DNA from: Bacteroidota bacterium
Lineage (GTDB): Bacteria > Bacteroidota > Bacteroidia > AKYH767-A > OLB10
DNA: 64,000 nucleotides
Direction of reading: 5' to 3'
Assembly: GCA_016714005.1 (NCBI GenBank)
Contig: JADJOA010000006.1
Location: 158,726-222,725 of the forward strand
This document shows positions 28,933 through 38,887 of the stretch, piece after piece. Made by a program: the position numbers and the translations under genes. A model generated the notes under the pieces. It searched no databases and was not told where the DNA came from. It worked only from the letters and a program-made list of their open reading frames with translations. Within the stretch, counting starts at the first letter, position 1, and each line of letters starts with the position of its first letter.

Positions 28933-29847
28933 ATGACAATTACGAAAGCAGGAGTTCTAAAAGGACACCAAAGCGGAATTTATGGCTTGATAAGAGATCA
29001 ACAAAATAATGATGCTTTTTATTCGGCAAGTGGTGATGGCAAAATTGTAAAGTGGCAATCTTTTATAAATGATGTTGGTGAATTGATTGCAACTACCCCA
29101 TCTCCTGTTTATGCGATTGAAATAAATCCTGATAAAAAATTATTGTTTGCCGGAACGCATAAAGGTCAATTACATGTTATTGACCTTTTATTAAAAAAAG
29201 AAGTACGGTGTATTGATTTGCATGAGAATGGAATATTCGAAATTAAATTTATTGCTGAAAAAAATTTACTTGTTACAGGCGGAGGAGATGGTTGTATAAA
29301 CCTTTTGAATGCCGAGAGTTTAGATTTACAATCGAAATTTGCTTTCGGCAGCTTTAAAATACGGTCGGCATGTTTCTACAACCTACATAAAAATTTAATT
29401 GTAGGGTGTGGTGACGGTGGTATTGCTATAATTGATTTAGAAACCTTAAACCCCATCCATAAATTTGAAGCTCATCAAAAGGATTTTTCTGTAAATGCCG
29501 TTACTGTTTCGCCAGATGGAAATTACTTGTTGACCGGCTCGCGCGATGCACATTTAAATGTATTTGATGTAAAAAATAATTTCAAGAAAGTAACATCTAT
29601 ACCAGCGCACAACTATGCTATTTATAAAATTCAGTTTTCGCCAAATGGAAAATTTTTTGCTACTGCAAGCCGGGATAAGACTGCAAAAATTTGGGATGCT
29701 GAAAAGATGGAAGTAGCTGAGAGATTAGATAAAGAAAAACATAACGGGCATATTAACTCTGTAAATACCTTACTTTGGCTAAACAACCATACGCTTGTTA
29801 CAGCAGGTGATGACCGCGCAATTATTGTTTGGAAAATTTTTGATTGA
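28933..29847 (+). CDS. WD40 repeat protein
   Basis: I start at the ATG at 28933 (MTITKAGVLKGHQSGIYGL); an in-frame ATG at 28891 adds 14 residues but a promoter-like TACTTTCG box lies inside that extension. The 304-residue product has about seven WD40 blades and no signal peptide: FYSASGDGKIVKWQS, KLLFAGTHKGQLHVIDL, LLVTGGGDGCINLLNA, YLLTGSRDAHLNVFDV, FFATASRDKTAKIWDA and LVTAGDDRAIIVWKI. It is thus a complete cytoplasmic propeller, probably a protein-interaction platform; partner unknown. It is transcribed away from the rhomboid gene and converges with 29868-30983. Confidence 0.9.
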   Translation: MTITKAGVLKGHQSGIYGLIRDQQNNDAFYSASGDGKIVKWQSFINDVGELIATTPSPVYAIEINPDKKLLFAGTHKGQLHVIDLLLKKEVRCIDLHENGIFEIKFIAEKNLLVTGGGDGCINLLNAESLDLQSKFAFGSFKIRSACFYNLHKNLIVGCGDGGIAIIDLETLNPIHKFEAHQKDFSVNAVTVSPDGNYLLTGSRDAHLNVFDVKNNFKKVTSIPAHNYAIYKIQFSPNGKFFATASRDKTAKIWDAEKMEVAERLDKEKHNGHINSVNTLLWLNNHTLVTAGDDRAIIVWKIFD

Positions 29848-29867
29848 TCCTGCTAAGTTAAGGAGAG

Positions 29868-30983
29868 TTACTTTTTTATTGCCTCTTCAAACTTTGGAAA
29901 ATCGTTATAGTGCCACATGTTTATAACCGTACCGTTTTTTAGCAACAGTAAACCAGGGTTAGACCTGATAATTGTTTTTAAAGCAGTGCCATCGCAGAAA
30001 TAATAATCAAACATGTTTTGGTGCTCGTGTCTGAACATATCAGTTTCGGCAGGCACGGTAGAGGTTACTCCAAAAAACTGAATCTTGCTTGCCTCACATT
30101 GTTTTGCAAACTCATTAATAAGCGGCTGTACTTTTGTATTTGCCTTTTTTAAATCGTAAGCCACCAGCATAAAAGAATAATCGGGGTTATTTAAGATATC
30201 CTGAGTGTGGTCTCCTCCTTGTACATCAACAATGGAGAAGTCGTGTATCTTTGGCTTATCCCCCACTCTTATCACTTTATCAAAGCGGTCAACAAATTCG
30301 TATTTATCCAAATCTTCGGGCAAGCTGCTTACGCCAAATTCGTGCATGGTGCCATCTGCAATTTTTTTGTACTTAAACATAATTTCTACGCTATCGGTAA
30401 TTGCTCCCGGAGGTAATGTCATTCCGTCTTTAATATTTTTTCCAATTGCGTAAGGTCTAAAATCTATGTAAGGCAAATGGGCATAAGTGTGATAAGTAAA
30501 AAGTACCGATAATACCAAACTTACCATAGTGGACCATTTGCTGAAAGCCAGGCTAAACAGGGGCTTAACTTTATTGCGCCATAAGAAAATCGGGAAGATT
30601 AAAATGAGGAGTGCAATATCTTTTCCGAACGATTGCCAGGGAGTAAGTTTTAAGGCATCGCCAAAGCAACCGCAATCTTTTACCACATCAAAATAAGCTG
30701 AGTAAAAAGTTAAAAAAGTAAAAAACACTATCATTATTAAAAGCAACCATGTAACCAAATTCATTCGCCACCCTACCAAAGTTGCAAAACCAAGCACAAT
30801 TTCAACCACACAAATCAGTTGTGCCAGAGGAAGAGAAAACGCCTGCATAAACTCTGTTCCAAAAACAGTAAAGTATTCATCTAATTTATAGGAGAAACCA
30901 ACGGCATCGTTCGCTTTTATAAACCCTGAAATGATAAAAAGTACTCCTACTATTATTCTGCAAATGGTTACGATATACTTCAT
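29868..30983 (-). CDS. BT_3928-type DoxX/MauE-thioredoxin membrane protein
   Basis: 371 residues from the ATG at 30983 (a TTG two codons earlier is less likely). Residues 1-160 form a four-span DoxX/MauE-like unit with ISGFIKANDAVGFSYKLDEY and a periplasmic Cys pair in VVKDCGCFGDALKLTPWQSF. Another span follows, then a thioredoxin-like soluble domain (MLVAYDLKKANTKVQPLINE, IQFFGVTSTVP) that lacks a CxxC at the expected place. The PWQSFGKD and CGCFGD words are strongly conserved in Bacteroidota. A role in envelope redox or quinone-linked chemistry is inferred. It sits next to DUF1599 and folP, the usual order in this phylum. Confidence 0.88.
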   Translation of the reverse strand: MKYIVTICRIIVGVLFIISGFIKANDAVGFSYKLDEYFTVFGTEFMQAFSLPLAQLICVVEIVLGFATLVGWRMNLVTWLLLIMIVFFTFLTFYSAYFDVVKDCGCFGDALKLTPWQSFGKDIALLILIFPIFLWRNKVKPLFSLAFSKWSTMVSLVLSVLFTYHTYAHLPYIDFRPYAIGKNIKDGMTLPPGAITDSVEIMFKYKKIADGTMHEFGVSSLPEDLDKYEFVDRFDKVIRVGDKPKIHDFSIVDVQGGDHTQDILNNPDYSFMLVAYDLKKANTKVQPLINEFAKQCEASKIQFFGVTSTVPAETDMFRHEHQNMFDYYFCDGTALKTIIRSNPGLLLLKNGTVINMWHYNDFPKFEEAIKK

Positions 30984-31082
30984 AAGCAATAAAATTTTTG
31001 ATAAAGTTTATTTTTTGTTGAACGCAAAGATGCCTTACGGGTTTTAATTACAGAAACAAAAAACGGGGGGTTTATAAAAACT

Positions 31083-31628
31083 TCACGCGGAGCCCTCATC
31101 AATTCTAATTAAAGCAAATACTGCGTAATTAATAATGTCTAAATAATTTGCGTCTAACCCTTCCGAAATAAGCGTTTCGCCTTTGTTATCTTCAATTTGT
31201 TTGAGGCGCAGTATTTTCATCAGTATTAAATCGGTAATGGAACTGATTCGCATGTGCCGCCAGGCCTCATCATAATCATGGTTTTTGTTTTCCATCAGCA
31301 ATTTGGCTTTTTGTGTTTCGGTATCAAAATGTTTTTTACCCTCGTCAACACTAAGGTGCATGTTACCTTCCAGGCCAAGTTCTAATTGGGTTAATGCAAT
31401 TACAGCATAATTTATAATGCCAATAAACTCTTCGTCAATTCCGTCTTCCACCTTTTGCGTGCCTTTATCTTCAATGCTGCGTATGCGTTGCGCTTTAATA
31501 AATATTTGGTCGGTTATGGAACTTGTTCTTAAAATACGCCATGCACTTCCGTAGTCTTTCATTTTGTTAATGAAAATATCTTTGCACTTTAATATTGCCT
31601 TATCGTATTGTTTGGAAGTGGCTGACAT
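31083..31628 (-). CDS. DUF1599 protein (nucleotide-modification-associated fold)
   Basis: 181 residues consisting of two tandem copies of one helical module. Each copy has the pattern K-N-x-D-Y-x-x-A-W-R followed by S-S-I-T-D and a K-x-x-R-L-x-x-I-E-D helix: KMKDYGSAWRILRTSSITDQ with IRSIEDKG, and NKNHDYDEAWRHMRISSITD with LKQIEDNKGE. DUF1599 is a conserved Bacteroidota family with an all-alpha MazG-like appearance, so a nucleotide hydrolase-related role is plausible but unproven. It diverges from folP with only 37 bases between the starts, so the promoters must be shared or overlapping. Confidence 0.9.
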   Translation of the reverse strand: MSATSKQYDKAILKCKDIFINKMKDYGSAWRILRTSSITDQIFIKAQRIRSIEDKGTQKVEDGIDEEFIGIINYAVIALTQLELGLEGNMHLSVDEGKKHFDTETQKAKLLMENKNHDYDEAWRHMRISSITDLILMKILRLKQIEDNKGETLISEGLDANYLDIINYAVFALIRIDEGSA

Positions 31629-31665
31629 GAAAAATTATTTATGCTTGTAAAAATTATTTTTACTG

Positions 31666-32500
31666 ATGGTATTAAATGTAAAGGGTGAATTAAGAGAATT
31701 TAAAACACCATTGGTAATGGGCATATTAAATGTTACGCCCGATTCTTTTTTTGACGGGGGCAAATTTATTGAAGAAAGCCATATTGCCAACCATATAGAG
31801 CAAATGGTAAAAGATGGTGCAGATGTGATAGATGTGGGTGGTGTGAGCACGCGCCCGGGAGCAGTTGAAATTAGTATGGAAGAAGAGTGGAAAAGAGTTG
31901 AACCCGCTTTAAAATTATTAGCAGAAAAACATAAGGGTGTTTTGGTTTCAATAGATACTTACAACTCTGCCATTGCCAAACGTGCTGTTGAAAGCGGTGC
32001 GCATATAGTAAATGATATTGGGGGCGGCACTTTTGATAATAAAATGTTTGATGTGGTTGCAAAACTGAAGGTGCCATATATACTTATGCACATGCAAGGC
32101 ACACCGGCTACCATGCAGCAAAACCCGGTTTATAAGAATGTTACCACTGATGTTATTGATTTTTTAGCCGCACAAATTACAGGGCACTAAGTGCAGGCAT
32201 TAACGATATTATTGTTGACCCCGGTTTTGGTTTTGGAAAACGGTTGAGCACAATTATGCACTGCTTAAAAATTTATCTTTTATAAAAGAGATGACGGGCT
32301 GCGAAGTGTTGGTGGGATTATCCCGAAAATCTATGATAAACAAAGTGCTTGGAATAAAACCCGAATATGCATTAAACGGAACTACTGCGCTTAATATGCT
32401 TGCCTTAAATAATGGAGCAAAAATTTTAAGAGTGCATGATGTAAAGGAGGCAAAGGAGTGTGTTAAGCTTTTTGAAATATTGTCGTCAAACAATTTTTAG
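31666..32500 (+). CDS. folP: Dihydropteroate synthase (frameshifted)
   Basis: About 278 residues, normal for the family. It condenses para-aminobenzoate with 6-hydroxymethyl-dihydropterin diphosphate in folate synthesis and is the sulfonamide target. Motifs: MGILNVTPDSFFDGGKF, VIDVGGVSTRPGA, VNDIGGGTFD, LMHMQGTPATMQ; after restoring single bases near 32181 and 32246, RALSAGINDIIVDPGFGFGK, then LVGLSRKSMINKVLG, NGTTALNMLAL and ILRVHDVKEAKECVKL. All substrate-binding motifs survive, so a functional gene with consensus errors is far more likely than a pseudogene. Divergent from DUF1599. Confidence 0.93.
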
Positions 32501-33094
32501 AGCAAAATTGGCATTCTGCGAGCCAAAATTAACTTTCTGCCGGCTGCTTTATCTCTTACAACCCCATCCATACCCCCATAACTGTAAGGTTTTGCAAAAA
32601 AGTTCAATTTTTTTAAGCCCACCCACAAACTCTCAGTTGCACGTTAGCATTTAGTAGAATTAGTTTTACATTTAAATCTGCTTTTAGCGCACACCATCAA
32701 TAGTGCCGGAAAATGAATCAAAAACTTAACTTATTTTTTTAAAATGGCTTAAAGTACCGGTAGCAGTGCATTTGGGCTGTTTTTGGTACGTTTGTGATGT
32801 ACTTATATTGAGTAAAAGTACCTAACGTTTTTCGGAAAAGCGAAATTTTAAATTGAGTAGAAATACCTAATGAAATTAATTTTTGCTGATATAGGTTTGG
32901 TCGTACTAACAATTTAAAATTTATACAAATGAAAAAGCCAACCCTAAAACCTGTTGTGCTACAGATGAGAAAAAAAAGCTCGTACAATTATTACCATCTT
33001 TTACCTGCAATCATCATTACTACTTTAGTTACTCAAACAGCACCGCCTCCGTGCCTGCACCCAAGCACGGGCGATACGCCATCCAGATACCACA
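32501..33094. other. Non-coding stretch upstream of the cargo array
   Basis: No convincing protein gene. AT-rich, with a pair of 21-bp direct repeats at 32807 and 32852 (listed separately). A short frame from 32929 begins KKPTLKPVVLQMRKK and runs into the orphan sorting-domain remnant; I do not regard it as a functional gene. Confidence 0.5.
32807..32872. promoter_or_regulatory. Paired 21-bp direct repeats, possible operator
   Basis: ATTGAGTAAAAGTACCTAAC plus G at 32807-32827 and ATTGAGTAGAAATACCTAAT plus G at 32852-32872 match at 18 of 21 positions and start 45 bases apart, a little over four helical turns. The core GTAAAAGTAC is itself palindromic. They lie about 390 bases upstream of the first gene of the T9SS cargo array and directly before the remnant at 32929-33238. 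Binding of a regulator is inference. Confidence 0.4.
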
Positions 33095-33238
33095 GGTGTG
33101 CAGATTTTTACAGGCAATTACAACAGCGAAAACTTTGAAATAAATGCAACATTAACACCCGGAATTTATATGCTTAAAATAGAAAATGGGGAACAAACAG
33201 GCATAAGCCAAACCAAAAAAAATAGTAGTAATAGAATA
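33095..33238 (+). pseudogene. Orphan T9SS sorting-domain remnant
   Basis: Reads VQIFTGNYNSENFEINATL, TPGIYMLKIENGEQTGIS and, across one indel in the A8 run near 33220, KKIVVIE then stop. This is the second half of a sorting domain with only about 50 unrelated codons in front. It lies immediately before the four-gene cargo array, so it is probably the tail of a deleted fifth member. Confidence 0.55.
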
Positions 33239-33259
33239 GTTAACTTTGTTAAACAAAAA

Positions 33260-34993
33260 ATGAAAGCTAAAATATATTTACAAATTTTTTTATATTAGTA
33301 TTACTTCTGGTAAGTTATAAAACAAATGCTCAAACATTAGATTGGGCAGGGGCAGATAGGGAACAGCAATTGGAATAATTGTTCAGGAACAGCAGTAGAT
33401 GAAAACAATAATTTTTATGCAGTAGGTTTTTTGAAGACACTATTGATTTTGACCCCTGGTTCCGGACAGTTTAATGTTGCTTCTAACTGGCAAGAGGATG
33501 GGTATATCTTAAAATTAGATAGCAACGGTAACTTTGTATGGTTAAAAACAATTACAGGATTAGGTTATCAGGACTGCCGGTATATTAAAGTAAGAGGCAA
33601 CCGTTTGTATGTAGCAGGCAGTTTTGAAGGCAATGCGGTTTTTGACCCCGGACAAACCAACTACATACTTACCGCATTAACCAGCAACTACCCTGATGTA
33701 TATGTGATGGAGTTAGATACATCGGGAAATTTTAAGTGGGTTAAACAATTGATGGGCACCGGTGGTTTAGGTGCCAGGGATTTAAATCTTAATAATTCCG
33801 AAGAAATTTTTTTAACCGGCTCATTTGCTGCCAGTGTAGATTTTGACCCTGGAGCAAATAATTATTCACTTACATCGGCAGGAGGGTACGATGCATTTGT
33901 ATGTAAATTAGATTCGGGTGGTAATTTTATTTGGGCTAAACAATTCGGAGGAAGTGGTACCTCACAATACACCACTTCGTTAGATTTTGATGAAGCAGAA
34001 AATGTATATTTAACAGGAGCATTTAACGGCTCTATTGATTTGGATCCGGGAACAGGAATTTTTAACCTGAGTACGTCAACAACTATGTTGTCTGACTTGG
34101 ATATTTTTATTGTTAAATTGGACAGCGCAGGGAATTTTGTCTGGGGCATAGGGTACGGAACTCCACAAGGCGAGAGTTCTAATAAAGTTGTATATGATGG
34201 AACAGGTAATATTTTAGTATCAGGTGCATTTTCTAACACTATTGATTTTGATGCCGGAGCAGGTGTTTTTAATATGACATCTGCCGGAGGCGGAGATGTA
34301 TTTTTACTAAAATTAGATACTGCGGGCAATTTTGCGTGGGCAAAACAGTGGGGCAATTTAAATAGTGAACATGCCATAGTATCTATAGATAATTTGGGTA
34401 ATTTATATTGCGCAGGTAGTTTTATTGGCACTATGGATGCAGACCCTGGCAGCGGCATACATAACATAACGGGCAGTACCATTTATTCAAATGCATACAT
34501 TGTTAAATTGAATGATCAGGGTAATTTTGTGTGGGCAACAGATTTTAATGGTGTTTGGACAAATGCTTTATGGGGTTTAGTACATGATAACAGTGGAAAT
34601 ATTTATACACGAGGAGATTTTAACAATGTAGTTGATTGCGACCCCGGCACGGGAACGTATAATCTAACATCAAACGGCAGTTATGATGTGTTTTTTATGC
34701 GGTTGAGCCAGCCAATGGTGGGTATTGCTGATCTGAGTCCTGATGCTTTTGGAGGAGAATTAAGGTTAGTTCCTAACCCTACCCAGGATAAACTTACTAT
34801 TACAGCCTTAAATTTTACACCAACACATAATGCACAATTTATAATAACCGATTTAACAGGAAGAATATTGCAGCAGGAAATATTTGCAGGCACAGCAACC
34901 ATAAACACTACGGCACTAACACCGGCAGTATATTTTGTAACGGTACAAGATAAGGAAAGAAGTGTAGTGAGGAGGTTTGTGAAAGCACCGTAG
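33260..34993 (+). CDS. T9SS-secreted SBBP-type beta-propeller (array gene 1, frameshifted)
   Basis: About 577 residues. The ATG at 33260 starts a signal peptide that is broken by indels near 33290 and 33350, after which DWAGQIGNSNWNNCSGTAVD can be read; another indel near 33430 joins to the long frame ending at 34993. The body repeats an SBBP-like blade every 60-65 residues: FDPGQTNYILTA, VDFDPGANNYSL, IDLDPGTGIFNLS, IDFDAGAGVFNMTSAGGGD and VDCDPGTGTYNL, alternating with KLDSGGNFIWAKQFGG words. The T9SS domain starts LRLVPNPTQDKLTITALNF and ends RRFVKAP. A surface or secreted propeller; function unknown. Its 3' end is identical to that of array gene 3. Confidence 0.8.
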
Positions 34994-35065
34994 TGTGCTG
35001 CAAAAGATAACATGAAAAAAATACTTATAACGATAATAATATACGTATTTACAGCAAAGGCAAAT
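34772..35065 (+). repeat. 294-bp perfect repeat, copy A (cargo tail + spacer + next signal peptide)
   Basis: Identical by eye to 38594-38887 at offset 3822. It covers the T9SS domain of array gene 1 from CCTAACCCT onwards, the 18-base intergenic spacer and the first 54 bases (signal peptide) of array gene 2. A diverged version sits at 36660-36920. Confidence 0.9.
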
Positions 35066-36883
35066 GCGCAAACCATATTGTTGCAAGAAACCTTTAGCAG
35101 TGGCACCATGCCTGCTGGTTGGTATAATGATAGTGCGGGAGTTACTCCGGTAAATGGGTGGAAGTTTAGCGGAGCACCGACAGTACCTGCCGGTAATGGG
35201 TTTGATAATAATTATGTGAGGATAAATTGTGGTACGAGCAACTATGTAAATTGCTATTTGGTGATGTCTTCCATAGATGCTTCAATTGTAAATAAAGTGT
35301 TCTTAACTTTCTCTCATAAGATGTTATATAGAACAGGAAATAATTACAGCTATGGACATATAGATATGAGCACTGATGGAGGCAATAATTGGAATCAAAT
35401 ATTTGAAGTTAAAACAGACCATTTTTTTGTTAAGAAAAACATAATAGATGTATCTGCTACGGCAGTAGGTAATAATGATGTGAAGTTCAGGTTTCATTAC
35501 CGGGGATTAGGAGCAACAACTGGCGGCTGGGCAATAGACAGCGTAGTGGTAACTGACAGCGTGCCATGCATGAGCCCACCCGATAGCGGCTTTGCAGTAA
35601 GCAACCAGTTATTTGCCTGCACAGGCAACAATGCCAAGGTATGGTTAGATGATTTGGCAGACGGTATAGGTCAAACCTACCAGTGGCAATTAAAAAATTT
35701 GGCCAGTGGTAATGTATGGAGCAACATACCGGGAGCTACGTTAGATACCTTAAACCACACCCAAAACGGCAGCACGTATTACAGGTGCGAGGTAACATGC
35801 GGTGGGCTTAGCACCAACAGCACAAGCATATACATGGTAGATACGCCTTTTGCACCGGGAGCAAGAGGCAAGCAAATACATATATGCACCGGGGTAGATG
35901 ATACTCTGCATTTGCTGCAACCGTATGGTGGAGCAAATATTACCTACCAGTGGCAGGTAGCGCCTTGGATATTTGATCCGTTTGTAGACATACCCGGAGG
36001 TACAAATGATACTTTTTTAGTAAGCGCCAGCCAATATTCGGGCAATAACTATTTCAGGTGTGTGCAAACATGCACATCAAACGGAGCAGCAAGCAACAGT
36101 GCTTGGGTAAATGAGATAGAAAACCCTAACCCTCTTTGCTACTGTATGCCATACAATGGTAATCCGTGCACCAACCAGTATTATATCAGCGATGTAAGTA
36201 TTACATCAACTACATTAAACCACAGTGCCACATGTATTGATACTATATTCATAAGTTTTAACAGGTATAACTACCAGTTTTTTAACCCTGCCATAGGTAA
36301 CACCACGGCTATTTTAGGCAACGGTAATACCTATACGCTACATGTAAATACGGATAGTTTGGGTCAACGATTTGCTATGTGGTTAGATTATAATGGTGAT
36401 GGCAATTTTGCCCCCAATGAGTGGACAAACGGAGTGTGGGTAAACCCCGGCACACCCGGGCAGGTGCAGTTTACGGTGCCTGTAAATGCAGCGCAAGGAG
36501 CAACGGGCATGCGCATACGCAGCACCCTCAACTGGACTTATGACAGCACTATGGCATGCAGCAATATGACAGGCGGCAGTACTTATGATTATATTGTTAC
36601 TATAGACAGCACGGTGGGGATTGCTGATTTGGGAATTGAGATTGAGGATTTGAGATTGATGCCTAACCCTGCCAAGGATAATCTTACCATAACAGCCTTA
36701 AATTTTACGCCAATACATGATGCACAATATATAATAACCGATTTAGCAGGAAGAATATTGCAGCAGGAAATATTTACAGGCACAGCAACCATAAACACTA
36801 CGGCACTAACACCGGCAGTATATTTTGTGACGGTAAAAGATAAGGAAAGAAGTGTGGTGAGGAGGTTTGTGAAAGCACCGTAG
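35012..36883 (+). CDS. T9SS-secreted Ig-like/GEVED protein (array gene 2)
   Basis: 623 residues, intact. A signal peptide (KKILITIIIYVFTAKANAQ) is followed by an N-terminal jelly-roll-like domain (residues 20-190: LLQETFSSGTMPAGWYND, DMSTDGGNNWNQIFEV, GGWAIDSVVVTD), the type annotated as MAM-like or choice-of-anchor J. Two Ig-like modules come next (QTYQWQLKNLASGNVWS, ITYQWQVAPW). A GEVED domain (residues about 375-530) carries the signature MWLDYNGDGNFAPNEW and ends TYDYIVTIDST. The T9SS sorting domain ends RRFVKAP. GEVED and Ig domains suggest binding of surface glycans or proteins. It starts 18 bases after gene 1, inside the shared 294-bp cassette. Confidence 0.85.
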   Translation: MKKILITIIIYVFTAKANAQTILLQETFSSGTMPAGWYNDSAGVTPVNGWKFSGAPTVPAGNGFDNNYVRINCGTSNYVNCYLVMSSIDASIVNKVFLTFSHKMLYRTGNNYSYGHIDMSTDGGNNWNQIFEVKTDHFFVKKNIIDVSATAVGNNDVKFRFHYRGLGATTGGWAIDSVVVTDSVPCMSPPDSGFAVSNQLFACTGNNAKVWLDDLADGIGQTYQWQLKNLASGNVWSNIPGATLDTLNHTQNGSTYYRCEVTCGGLSTNSTSIYMVDTPFAPGARGKQIHICTGVDDTLHLLQPYGGANITYQWQVAPWIFDPFVDIPGGTNDTFLVSASQYSGNNYFRCVQTCTSNGAASNSAWVNEIENPNPLCYCMPYNGNPCTNQYYISDVSITSTTLNHSATCIDTIFISFNRYNYQFFNPAIGNTTAILGNGNTYTLHVNTDSLGQRFAMWLDYNGDGNFAPNEWTNGVWVNPGTPGQVQFTVPVNAAQGATGMRIRSTLNWTYDSTMACSNMTGGSTYDYIVTIDSTVGIADLGIEIEDLRLMPNPAKDNLTITALNFTPIHDAQYIITDLAGRILQQEIFTGTATINTTALTPAVYFVTVKDKERSVVRRFVKAP

Positions 36884-36901
36884 CGTGCTGCAAAAGATAA
36901 A

Positions 36902-38815
36902 ATGAAAAAAATAACTCTAACGATAGTGTTAAGTGCAGTAGTGGTAATGTGCAAGGCACAAACTGTGCTCATGCTTGAAACTTTTACCAATAACCAGTTG
37001 CCGCCAGGGTGGTACCAGGACAGTGCGGGAAGTGTGCCTGTGAACGGATGGCGATTTAATACTATTCAAACACCCGGAATAATTGGAGGAGGATTCGATA
37101 ATCATTTTTTAAAGATTGAAGGATTATGGTCTCGTAATATTGACGCTTATTTAGTTACAGATACATTTAATTCATCATCTTTATCTACAGTTTATCTTAG
37201 TTATGGAGAATACTATGTAGGTAATACAAACATAAGTGTGTCAAAAATTGATGTCTCTAATGACAATGGAACAAGCTGGCATAATGTTCTAAACAATACA
37301 AACACGCATGGTGGAATAAATGGAGTAAATGCTATTGCTATTACTAATATTGTTGATATTAGCCAATATGCAGCTGGGTTTAATAATGTTAAAATTAGAT
37401 TCGGATTTTCTTGTAATAATAATGGTGGTCCAGGTTGGTTTTTAGACAGCGTTCGCGTAAGCGATCACGAAGCCTGCAACATACCGCCTGATAGTGGCTA
37501 CACCACCACACAAAACAGTTTTGCCTGCACAGGCAGCCCCATAAACCTGTGGCTTGAGAACTTAAGCCGCGGTGCAGGGCAAACCTACCAGTGGCAATAC
37601 AAAAACAGCAGCACAGGCAATGTATGGAGCAACATAGCCGGTGCCACTTACGATACATTAAACAACTTTATACAAAACGGCACCACCTCTTACCAGTGCA
37701 TTATTGGTTGCAGCACCTTTACAGAAAACAGCATACCGCTTTTGCTTACCGATGTGCCCAACACCAACCACACCATAGAAGCCAACGGCTACTATGCAGG
37801 TATATGCCCGGGCAGTTATGATAGTTTACGCAGCCTTGCCGATAATACCATACCCGGCACAGGTTACCAATGGGCCTGAGGCCCCACCTACAACGGTACT
37901 TATACCAACATAACCGGAGCCACAAGCAGTTATTATTTATTAACCGACACCAACACGCTGCAATGGTTTTACAAGTGCAGGCAAACCTGCATTAGCAATG
38001 GTACCAATAACCTAAGCAGTAATAATGTGCAGAGTTATTTTAACCCGCACCCTTACTGCTACTGTTTGGCAGTTAATTCTAACCGTTGTAACGATCCGCT
38101 GTACTTTACCGGCAGCATAAACAATGTAACCATAGCAGGCACAGGTTTAAACAACAGCAGTGGTTGCAACACTACTTTAAATTTTCAAAACGTTTACACC
38201 TACTTTGCACCTGCTGCTACAACCACTGCCACACTCACACAAGGCAATACCTACACCATGAGCGTAACCATAGATACCATGAGCATAGCCAGCAGCATAG
38301 ACGTATGGATAGATTACGACCACAATCTGTTTTTTGATACGTATGAAAATACAGAGATAGCATACGGTGCAACAGGAGGCAGTATTACAACTGCAAACGT
38401 AACCATACCTGCATGGGCGCTTACAGGCTTAACAGGTATGCGAGTGCGCACACAACCGTATTTTTTTCTGGCTGACAGCACCAGCGGATGCGCAGGAATG
38501 GCCGGTGGCGAAACGGAGGATTATATGATTACAATAGATAGCACAGTAGGTATTGTTGATTGGGGATTTGAGATTTCGGATTTGAGATTGATGCCTAACC
38601 CTACCCAGGATAAACTTACTATTACAGCCTTAAATTTTACACCAACACATAATGCACAATTTATAATAACCGATTTAACAGGAAGAATATTGCAGCAGGA
38701 AATATTTGCAGGCACAGCAACCATAAACACTACGGCACTAACACCGGCAGTATATTTTGTAACGGTACAAGATAAGGAAAGAAGTGTAGTGAGGAGGTTT
38801 GTGAAAGCACCGTAG
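36902..38815 (+). CDS. T9SS-secreted Ig-like/GEVED protein (array gene 3, in-frame TGA)
   Basis: Frames 36902-37879 and 38027-38815 lie in the same register; only the TGA at 37877-37879 separates them, and the reading across it (GTGYQWA, stop, GPTYNGTYTNITGATSSYYL) is smooth, giving about 637 residues. Domains match gene 2: signal peptide ending MCKAQ, jelly-roll-like domain (MLETFTNNQLPPGWYQD, GWFLDSVRVSD), Ig-like modules (QTYQWQYKNSSTGNVWS), GEVED domain (VWIDYDHNLFFDTYENTE), T9SS domain ending RRFVKAP. The TGA replaces what should probably be Trp (TGG). It may be a true nonsense mutation or a miscalled base within the GGCCTGAGGCC hairpin. TGA is used as a normal stop elsewhere in the window. 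Confidence 0.75.
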
Positions 38816-38887
38816 TGTGCTGCAAAAGATAACATGAAAAAAATACTTATAACGATAATAATATACGTATTTACAGCAAAGGCAAAT
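38594..38887 (+). repeat. 294-bp perfect repeat, copy B (cargo tail + spacer + next signal peptide)
   Basis: Identical to 34772-35065. It covers the sorting domain of array gene 3, the spacer and the first 54 bases of array gene 4. Identity ends within the signal peptide (CAAATGC versus CAAATTC). Confidence 0.9.

Noticed and set aside
33862..34482. 206-residue minus-strand frame opposite array gene 1
   Set aside because: It lies wholly within a strongly supported coding region with SBBP repeats and its composition mirrors the codon pattern of the plus strand.
37877..37879. TGA recoding (Trp or selenocysteine)
   Set aside because: TGA ends other genes here (for example the adaptor at 41981-41983), and no recoding element or selenoprotein family context is seen.
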